DNA of 7,648 nt from Propionibacteriaceae bacterium (GTDB lineage Bacteria; Actinomycetota; Actinomycetes; Propionibacteriales; Propionibacteriaceae). How positions within the stretch are numbered: position 1 is the stretch's first letter; each line of letters starts with the position of its first letter. The stretch covers positions 1 to 7,648 of the forward strand of contig JAIRVA010000350.1 in assembly GCA_031254155.1 (NCBI GenBank), read 5' to 3'. Under the pieces are notes generated by a model. It worked only from the letters and a program-made list of their open reading frames with translations, was not told where the DNA came from and did not search any database. Of this stretch, positions 6,201 through 7,648 are shown piece by piece. A program made the position numbers and the translations under genes.

Positions 6201-7399
6201 CCGTTGACGAAGTTGCCGGCGCCATCCCGGGTCGGCACGATCCGGACGATCGACGAGTTCCCCCGCTGGGTGTTGTTGGCGCTGATCGAGGCCCCGGCAT
6301 AGATGTAGATGCTCCCCGTGGCGTCCAGCCCGAAGTCAGCCGCCATGCTCGCGTACGCGTACGTACAACCTCTCCCCTTCCCATCGGTACCATAGGGGCA
6401 GGCGGCATCGCTCACACTCGCATCCAGTAACAAGCGATCCCGGGAAATGGATCCCACCACGAGATCCTGCGGCTGGACCGGGCCCGACTGCACATAGCTG
6501 CCACTCGTCGGGTCCCAGATGGTGAACTGCTGCGTCGACCCATTGATGGACGTACTCGTCTGGCTCTGGTCATCAAGCGAGCCCCACATGTTCTGAATGT
6601 AGAGGTACCCGGTCAACTGGTCACCCTCGCCACCGGTGGCCGTGTGCCAGCCGGAACCAGGGGTCATGTTCTTCCAGTCCGAGCCGGCGCGCGTTCCAGC
6701 CATGCAACCGACGTAGATGTCGGGGCTGCCATCCGTCACCCGGACGACCGAGTTCCAGCCACCCGAGCCGAGACCCGAGATCTTGCCGCAGTCCAGGAAG
6801 CTCGTCGAGTTGATGTAGTTCGACGCGTCGTGGGCCCAGAAGTACATCGAGAAAGGGCCGTCGGGATTGGTCCGCGTGCCGCCGATCCGGGCCATCGCCA
6901 GCGTCGAGTACTGCAAATAGCCACTCAATGTGCTCATCGTGAGGGTCCCCGTGGCTGTCCGTTCGAACGCCATGACCGGGCGCGTCTTGTAACTCGATGC
7001 GTCCGGGGTGAAGTCGTACGACTCACCGAGCATCATCACCCGGTTGCCGACGGCCGAGCCTGGGTTACCCGTGGAGTTGTCGGAGGTCCAATAGACCGAC
7101 TGGTCGCTCAACACCCGCGTACCATCCGCGACCGGCCGGCCATCGGTGCCCAGCCAGACCGCCTTCAGCTCGGGGATCTTCTTCCACGACGGGTCCCAGC
7201 CCGCTTGCTGCAAAGTGGGAATCGGTGCGGCCGCCGCCGTGGGTGGAGTCACCAGCACGTTGCCGACGACCACCCCCGCCACCATGAGGAGACAAGCCGT
7301 GAGCAGGCTGACCGGGGTGGCCGCCCTCCGACCGCTAACGGCTCGCCGCCGGTCGACTCCGGTCAAACCGGACTGCGTCATCGCTACGTTGCGCCCCAT
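1..7399 (-). CDS. Giant secreted multidomain adhesin-like surface protein with tandem Big_1/invasin-D3 modules (3' end cut off by window)
   Basis: The frame is open for 2466 codons from ATG 7399 to the window edge, with no stop and no frameshift in my reading; the C-terminus is missing. The start was chosen because AAGGAG lies 7 nt upstream, an in-frame stop (TGA) sits at 7438-7436, and the protein begins with a good signal peptide. Domain order: signal peptide (1-58), unassigned head (59-533), SdrD B-like (534-598) plus extension, GEVED-type (about 684-866, motif GEVEDYAF at 855-862), beta-rich spacer (867-969), six Big_1 + D3-like modules (970-2284), a lone Big_1 (2285-2381), then a different Ig-like domain (from about 2382). 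Composition is rich in Thr, Val, Ala and Gly and poor in Lys, typical of extracellular beta-sandwich arrays. Big_1 and D3 domains are known from intimin/invasin stalks and many Gram-positive surface proteins. I infer a wall-anchored adhesin; its ligand is unknown. It appears monocistronic here, since nothing follows or precedes it in the window. Sense codons TTA, CTA and TCA are very rare, which explains the long antisense frames. Confidence 0.93.
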   Translation of the reverse strand, partial: MGRNVAMTQSGLTGVDRRRAVSGRRAATPVSLLTACLLMVAGVVVGNVLVTPPTAAAAPIPTLQQAGWDPSWKKIPELKAVWLGTDGRPVADGTRVLSDQSVYWTSDNSTGNPGSAVGNRVMMLGESYDFTPDASSYKTRPVMAFERTATGTLTMSTLSGYLQYSTLAMARIGGTRTNPDGPFSMYFWAHDASNYINSTSFLDCGKISGLGSGGWNSVVRVTDGSPDIYVGCMAGTRAGSDWKNMTPGSGWHTATGGEGDQLTGYLYIQNMWGSLDDQSQTSTSINGSTQQFTIWDPTSGSYVQSGPVQPQDLVVGSISRDRLLLDASVSDAACPYGTDGKGRGCTYAYASMAADFGLDATGSIYIYAGASISANNTQRGNSSIVRIVPTRDGAGNFVNGSQAQPWTYRVVKKLTPSRADFYIDSGQWMVGTGVHNGKLLGSGYVNAFYNNDPDAAMGNNAGTADSKAVASESETASRMVRLNPVSGVMDLVGPQSTADNAVVVDSNNASGYIMSQVNGRDYRDNASPQMLTVINGTVYNDQAADGSVAGDPGLPDQTMALYTSDGVLAGTQTTGSDGGYYFVVSGNGDYYVRLVQPQVAGFNAIQTYGAAADTVNDVMMACTNGNLRDGQSGECAGALALPYTDPAVTALGMATDLTTTPIYARVTMNSDSELATVDFGVSALGSYGDAAAGPATGPDAPVHINGTDPGVWLGATLGSYTGPATDGTAHAATDDGVYIDTAGGKLPLAGSVLAATGTYQLAADVSGPAAGTAQLAGWVTGAGNATWNTAAKWTPTVTGNVAKGNFQFQTSGLVTGTPAVQFRANVSPVAQAQPTNALNDYQASATSGTLWTTPGEVEDYAFTIADTVYRAAAHTTGGTATVTVDGQTITAKPATVVAPVSKGAKAATSVSVAATAPANWQIVGATIVDTKTGAVLATPTVTAGTTATITFTSPALGGDVTVDVAYAPVPDPAQSTLTLDPPNGTTGAGLNVTATASVVDANRTPLTGITVTFTNKSQPTTTLSAPTCVTVNGVCAVTITSATAGTYTDELAATVPVNSQARPITNSPQTVTFTAGGLSVANSTFTVAPTANLANQSTWRTADGVASYTGTLTAHDATNNPVTGLTLADISFTASRPDIVVTDVTDVGDGTYTVTYTSKVAGTATASLTYKHTPIGTSAPVPFAAGAPSTGPFTNCPAGLTGTSLSVDKTQLAAGQTAAATVLVTDQTCNPLSGVAVTFTLDPGTNASLVTTLGVTGADGKATATVTDLTAETATLRAAIPAGEISSAKNITFTAGAFNAARSAFAVTPVVTPGDPSAWPVADGIASYTGLLTARDANGNPVTTLTAGDLVFSAPATVTVSPVTTGGDGMYQVTYTSTMASATPTASVRVQGTSVGTALPVPFQAGAPADGPVLCSGGRTGTSLTASPATLTVGELSTVTALVTDRNCNPVAGATVTFTASGGDLGATTGTTGANGQVTTTLGETTPETVTVNATATKAGPTVAVGTADVTFEVGVLSPADSVFTVDPAVDLGDPSTWVTADGVGAYTATLAAKDANGNPLTGLALADISFAASGTGIVVSGVTDHHDGTYTATYVTTVASASPVATVTYQGTPVGAALPIPFRAGPPSATCPDPAKVTSVTVTPYQVGVGVTATATALITDQYCNAVAGWPVTFTVDGAATLAPTATVFTDAEGKAVVQVTDDQPETVTVTAAAGGAEVTAQVTYELGGFSPTESDFEVSLDTTGQAVGDGSYTLTLTARDSNGVPLTDLDEADISFTVSNQYYDVSPIANGGDGTYTVTITSDVADAAATATVTYQGSPVAAKTGAHAGETQLPVPFVAGAASANPACVAPYTRGTGVMVTPASLPVAGLATVTALVTDQFCNPLAGADVTLVPDGAATVAPATAQTTGADGTVTATVTDTTAEAVTVTATTPEITAGTTSVTFTTGPVALDLSTFTVTPDATQPANVQTADGTAYYTATLTALDAYGNPVTNLDVATIEFAASATYIAASDVTNEGDGRYTVRLTSTVADAAATETVTVDGDLVGEALPVPFQAGAPAAATVCPSDSPYLAVTGLAADRDSLPVGQTANVFIVITDAYCNPVAGATVDVTAAGVGAAVAPTPVTTDAGGEATTQVTASARGVVTVTALIGAVPFGETDVEFTLGAASAATSAFTVDPAVDPGDDSGWPVAGAGSYTGTLTAKDSDGNVLPDLDLGTIQFPGLESFVTVGAIDNQAGGVYVVTFTSKVADPSLTVTVAVAGTSIGTAQPIPFAAGAPALHPVCPLPGEVGTHLAVVPDRLPVGESATVTAYVTDVNCNPVGEEDVLFALAAPTQGSLDETAVTTGVDGYARVLLMDAKAESVGVGAEIAAGALTDVTVTFYDENPPVAPTITTPAAGLVTNAASLVIAGDSGQAGATVTVTAGGTTVCTATVAADGPWSCTATLAEGTYDLVATQTNAAGTESD
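257..547 (-). repeat. Stalk unit 7: lone Big_1 domain without a D3 partner (residues 2285-2381)
   Basis: The copy opens with linker Cys2285 (VCPLPGEVGTHL) and has Cys2319 in VTDVNCNPVGEEDVLF, 34 residues later, so the two-cysteine pattern is intact. It continues TTGVDGYARVLLMDAKAESV and ends with the strand LTDVTVTFYDENPP. Where modules 1-6 go on to S.F.V and a D3-like domain, this one passes directly into a different Ig-like domain. It is therefore the last unit of the Big_1/D3 stalk within the window. Confidence 0.8.
548..1204 (-). repeat. Stalk module 6: Big_1 + D3-like (residues 2066-2284)
   Basis: 219 residues. Linker Cys2066 (VCPSDSPYLAVTG) and Cys2102 (ITDAYCNPVAGATVDV) are 36 residues apart, the widest spacing in the series because of a few extra linker residues. 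The D3-like half begins near F2176 (TSAFTVDPAVDPGDDSGW), contains AKDSDGNVLPDLDLGTIQF, and ends PIPFAAGAPA. The DANGNP turn has drifted to DSDGN, so this copy is more divergent than modules 2 and 3. Confidence 0.84.
1205..1852 (-). repeat. Stalk module 5: Big_1 + D3-like (residues 1850-2065)
   Basis: 216 residues, the shortest full copy. Linker Cys1850 (PACVAPYTRG) and Cys1884 (VTDQFCNPLAGADVTL) are 34 residues apart. The Big_1 half continues TGADGTVTATVTDTTAEAVT. The D3-like half starts near F1958 (LSTFTVTPDATQPANVQTAD), contains LDAYGNPVTNL and NEGDGRYTVRLTS, and ends PVPFQAGAPA. The GDPSTW segment is shortened here (PANVQTADG). Confidence 0.84.
1853..2506 (-). repeat. Stalk module 4: Big_1 + D3-like with insertion (residues 1632-1849)
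   Basis: 218 residues. Linker Cys1632 (CPDPAKVTSV) and Cys1665 (ITDQYCNAVAG) keep the 33-residue spacing, although the usual CNP has become CNA. The D3-like half starts near F1738 (ESDFEVSLDT). It lacks the GDPSTW segment seen in modules 2, 3 and 6, but carries an extra AKTGAHAGET stretch just before LPVPFVAGAA, where other copies go straight from VG.AL to PVPF. The two length changes nearly cancel, so the module keeps the standard period. Confidence 0.83.
2507..3157 (-). repeat. Stalk module 3: Big_1 + D3-like (residues 1415-1631)
   Basis: 217 residues. Linker Cys1415 (LCSGGRTGTS) pairs in pattern with Cys1448 (VTDRNCNPVAGATVTF), 33 residues later. The Big_1 half continues TGANGQVTTTLGETTPETVT. 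The D3-like half starts near F1524 (DSVFTVDPAVDLGDPSTW), contains AAKDANGNPLTGLALADISF and DHHDGTYTATY, and ends PIPFRAGPPS. Along with module 2 this is the closest to a consensus copy. Confidence 0.85.
3158..3814 (-). repeat. Stalk module 2: Big_1 + D3-like (residues 1196-1414)
   Basis: 219 residues. It opens with linker Cys1196 (NCPAGLTGTS). The Big_1 half has ATVLVTDQTCNPLSGVAVTF with Cys1229 and then TGADGKATATVTD. The D3-like half begins near F1305 (RSAFAVTP), contains GDPSAWPVADGIASYTG and ARDANGNPVTTL, and ends PVPFQAGAPA. This is the first copy with the complete two-cysteine pattern (33 residues apart). Matches to Big_1 are the D..CNP.aG.....F turn and the GA.G.a...vT strand. Matches to invasin D3 are ADG...Y...L.A.DANGNPV and GDG.Y.V.Y. 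Confidence 0.85.
3815..4492 (-). repeat. Stalk module 1: Big_1 + invasin-D3-like (residues 970-1195)
   Basis: The Big_1 half (TGAGLNVTATASVVDANRTP, then LTGITVTFTN) is followed by a D3-like half from about F1085 (NSTFTVAPTAN...TADGVASYTGTLTA, DVTDVGDGTYTVTYTS) that ends in PVPFAAGAPS. This is the least typical copy. The position that is Cys in later modules (CNP) is Arg here (ANRTP), and there is no linker cysteine. It has a close pair instead, C1028 and C1035 (PTCVTVNGVC). It is the membrane-distal end of the stalk, joined to the spacer domain. Confidence 0.8.
4493..4801 (-). other. Unassigned beta-rich spacer domain (about residues 867-969)
   Basis: About 100 residues between the GEVED-type domain and the stalk. 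It has alternating Val/Thr strands (GGTATVTVDGQTITA, AATSVSVAATAPANWQIVGA, TATITFTSPALGGDVTVDVA) and no cysteine. It looks like a single Ig-like or jelly-roll sandwich. It is not a member of the stalk repeat, because it lacks the NP turn, the DANGNP motif and the terminal PFxAG. I do not assign it to a named family. Confidence 0.45.
4802..5350 (-). other. GEVED-type extracellular domain (about residues 684-866)
   Basis: The domain opens with LGSYGDAAAGPATGPD, has the central TDGTAHAATDDGVYID, and closes with the diagnostic motif GEVEDYAF (855-862). This is the order seen in GEVED/CshA-repeat-like domains of bacterial surface proteins: Y-GDA near the start, A..DDG in the middle, NDYQ...TPGEVEDY at the end. 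The NDYQAS segment before the motif also fits. Length of about 180 residues is normal for such a unit. It is a structural or adhesive extracellular beta-domain. The acidic GEVED and DDG residues could bind a metal, which is an inference. Confidence 0.8.
5351..5605 (-). other. Beta extension between SdrD B-like and GEVED-type domains (about residues 599-683)
   Basis: About 85 residues contain one close cysteine pair (C622 in MMACTNG and C635 in GECAGA) and end in ATVDFGVSAL just before the GEVED-type domain begins. It probably completes a prealbumin-like beta-sandwich, because the closing A.VDFGV strand is what follows these domains in surface proteins that go on to a GEVED domain. No independent function is visible. 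Confidence 0.5.
5606..5800 (-). other. SdrD B-like / prealbumin-like domain (about residues 534-598)
   Basis: The sequence begins INGTVYNDQAADGSVAGDPG, continues LPDQTMALYTSDGVLAGTQT, and then has the hallmark segment TGSDGGYYFVVSGNGDYYV. This is the pattern of SdrD B/Cna B-type domains: G-V-Y-D...DG...G..GL.G..V.LY...G.......T..DG.Y.F.....G.Y.V. Such domains form rigid stalk or connector units in staphylococcal Sdr and actinobacterial surface proteins, often with bound calcium; the Asp/Asn-rich YNDQAADGS loop would fit that. The domain links the head to the GEVED-type domain. Confidence 0.75.
5801..7225 (-). other. N-terminal head of the adhesin, unassigned fold (about residues 59-533)
   Basis: I do not recognise a named family here. 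The region is not built like the stalk: it is rich in Gly, Ser, Asn, Tyr and Trp and contains short beta-type stretches resembling blade strands, such as NSVVRVTDGSPDIYVG, SSIVRIVPTRDG and SRMVRLNPVSGVMDLVG. These suggest, but do not prove, a beta-propeller-like fold. Four cysteines (C204, C232, C334, C345) could make two local disulfides. It starts right after signal cleavage with QQAGWDPSWKKIPELKAVWL and ends where the SdrD B-like domain begins. In stalked Gram-positive surface proteins the N-terminal part is the one displayed furthest from the wall, so this is the best candidate for the ligand-binding region. Confidence 0.6.
7226..7399 (-). other. Signal peptide (about residues 1-58)
   Basis: The n-region is long and basic (RRR at 17-19, RR at 24-25). 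It is followed by a hydrophobic core at about residues 30-50 (VSLLTACLLMVAGVVVGNVL) and then TPPTAAAAP, giving an AAA cleavage zone with probable cleavage after Ala58 or a neighbouring Ala. This is the form expected for Sec export with signal peptidase I in high-G+C Gram-positives. Cys36 lies inside the hydrophobic core and not at its end, so it is not a convincing lipoprotein site. The exact cleavage residue is an inference. Confidence 0.85.
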
Positions 7400-7406
7400 G
7401 ATGCGA

Positions 7407-7412
7407 CTCCTT
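7407..7412 (-). promoter_or_regulatory. Shine-Dalgarno sequence deciding the start codon
   Basis: On the minus strand the leader reads AGAAGGAGTCGCATC directly before the ATG. AAGGAG is a full-strength anti-SD match with a 7-nt spacer, which selects ATG 7399 over the in-frame ATG at 7381 (residue 7) and a TTG at 7426, neither of which has such a site. Confidence 0.88.
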
Positions 7413-7439
7413 CTGTGGTCGTCCAAAACTCCTTGTCAC

Positions 7440-7457
7440 CTTGGGCAGCCCCCCAAG
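7440..7457 (-). other. Small inverted repeat in the 5' leader (hairpin B)
   Basis: CTTGGG (7440-7445) and CCCAAG (7452-7457) form a perfect 6-bp stem with a 6-nt loop, about 28 nt upstream of AAGGAG. It does not mask the Shine-Dalgarno sequence. It is not followed by a U-run, so it is not a convincing terminator. Confidence 0.3.
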
Positions 7458-7470
7458 TGGGGCCGCACCA

Positions 7471-7487
7471 ACCGCCCGCACGGCGGT
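7471..7487 (-). other. Small inverted repeat in the 5' leader (hairpin A)
   Basis: ACCGCC (7471-7476) and GGCGGT (7482-7487) form a perfect 6-bp G+C-rich stem with a 5-nt loop. It lies between the promoter-like island and the ribosome binding site. No T-run follows, so a terminator is unlikely. It could shape the mRNA leader or be a small operator, but a chance stem is also possible in such G+C-rich DNA. Confidence 0.3.
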
Positions 7488-7510
7488 GTCCCGCCCCGGA
7501 ACGTGATGTC

Positions 7511-7551
7511 ATAATACTCCCTCCCCGCAATTTAAGATAGCCCTTTGCCAA
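7511..7551 (-). promoter_or_regulatory. Possible promoter in an A+T-rich island
   Basis: This is the only A+T-rich patch in an otherwise very G+C-rich leader. Read on the minus strand it has TTGGCA (7551-7546), TATCTTAAATT, and TATTAT (7516-7511, one mismatch to TATAAT), about 112 nt before the start codon. TTGGCA and TATTAT are too far apart (29 nt) to form one ordinary sigma-70 pair, so only the -10-like element is offered. With it, transcription would start near 7504 and leave a leader of roughly 105 nt. Confidence 0.3.
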
Positions 7552-7557
7552 ATCCCC

Positions 7558-7648
7558 CCTGCCCCCGTACCCCCGTACCCCACCTGTGGCCCACCCCGGG
7601 GCCCACCCCGTGACCGCGAAAGCATGAAAACGCGCCCAAAACCGGCCG
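7558..7648. other. Upstream noncoding end of the window
   Basis: No convincing gene is visible here. There are two short direct repeats: CCCCGTAC twice in tandem (7563-7570, 7571-7578) and GGCCCACCCC twice, 12 nt apart (7588-7597, 7600-7609). They could be binding sites for a regulator upstream of the promoter-like island, or simple low-complexity G+C sequence. Confidence 0.3.

Noticed and set aside
7292..7303. Lipobox-like LTAC (residues 33-36) in the signal peptide
   Set aside because: The cysteine is near the beginning of the hydrophobic core, with about a dozen more hydrophobic residues after it. A true lipobox ends the core. The AAA zone at residues 55-58 is the better cleavage site.
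7325..7351. Tat signal from the RRR/RR residues at 17-25
   Set aside because: Neither arginine group is followed by the usual hydrophobic F/L-L-K pattern, so the arginines fit an ordinary basic n-region.
7379..7381. Alternative start at the in-frame ATG (residue 7)
   Set aside because: No ribosome binding site precedes it, while ATG 7399 has AAGGAG at ideal spacing.
51..7514. Shorter open frames on both strands inside the big gene
   Set aside because: They overlap a minus-strand frame that encodes recognisable domains throughout, and their own products are low-complexity Val/Thr/Ala- or Arg/Pro-rich shadows.
518..7540. Long plus-strand open frames (518-1573, 1913-3271, 3884-5989, 6644-7540), including one of 701 codons
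   Set aside because: All four share the register that sets antisense codons exactly opposite the sense codons of the minus-strand gene. They are open because TTA, CTA and TCA are rare in that gene. Their products are Arg/Gly/His/Asp-rich with no domain, signal peptide or plausible ribosome binding site.
7511..7551. TTGGCA plus TATTAT as a full sigma-70 promoter, or TTGGCA as a sigma-54 -24 element
   Set aside because: The 29-nt spacing is far outside the sigma-70 range, and no GC element sits at the right distance for sigma-54. Only the -10-like hexamer was kept, at low confidence.
7624..7648. Possible divergent gene starting at a plus-strand ATG (MKTRPKPA)
   Set aside because: Only eight codons are visible, with no clear Shine-Dalgarno sequence; it cannot be supported from this window.

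Overview
The window is essentially one giant, secreted, multidomain surface protein gene read on the minus strand. It starts at an ATG at 7399, which has a strong Shine-Dalgarno sequence (AAGGAG, 7 nt upstream). My hand translation stays open through 2466 codons to position 1, where the window cuts it off before any stop codon. The long open frames on the plus strand are antisense shadows of this gene.

Organism: the DNA is very G+C-rich (roughly two thirds by eye) and sense codons end mostly in C or G. The protein has a long Sec-type signal peptide with an Arg-rich n-region and an AAA cleavage zone. It combines an SdrD B-like/prealbumin-like domain, a GEVED-type domain and tandem Big_1 plus invasin-D3-like modules. 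Together these suggest a high-G+C Gram-positive bacterium (Actinomycetota) and a wall-anchored adhesin. This is an inference: no housekeeping gene is present, and any LPXTG or other anchor lies beyond the window.

Layout from N- to C-terminus (high to low coordinates): a 5' leader of about 249 bp with an A+T-rich promoter-like island and two small hairpins (7400-7648); signal peptide (7226-7399); a roughly 475-residue unassigned N-terminal head with four cysteines (5801-7225); an SdrD B-like domain (5606-5800) and its extension (5351-5605); a GEVED-type domain (4802-5350); an unassigned beta-rich spacer (4493-4801); a long stalk of six tandem Big_1 + D3-like modules (548-4492); a seventh Big_1 without a D3 partner (257-547); and the start of a different bacterial Ig-like domain (1-256) that runs off the window.

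The stalk is the most notable part. Modules 2-6 are each 216-219 residues long. Modules 2-7 each carry exactly two cysteines 33-36 residues apart, one just after the preceding D3 domain and one in a CNP/CNA motif of the Big_1 domain. This predicts a disulfide latch at every inter-module joint, giving a stiffened rod that holds the N-terminal head away from the cell. No RNA genes, mobile elements, CRISPR arrays or second protein-coding genes were found.
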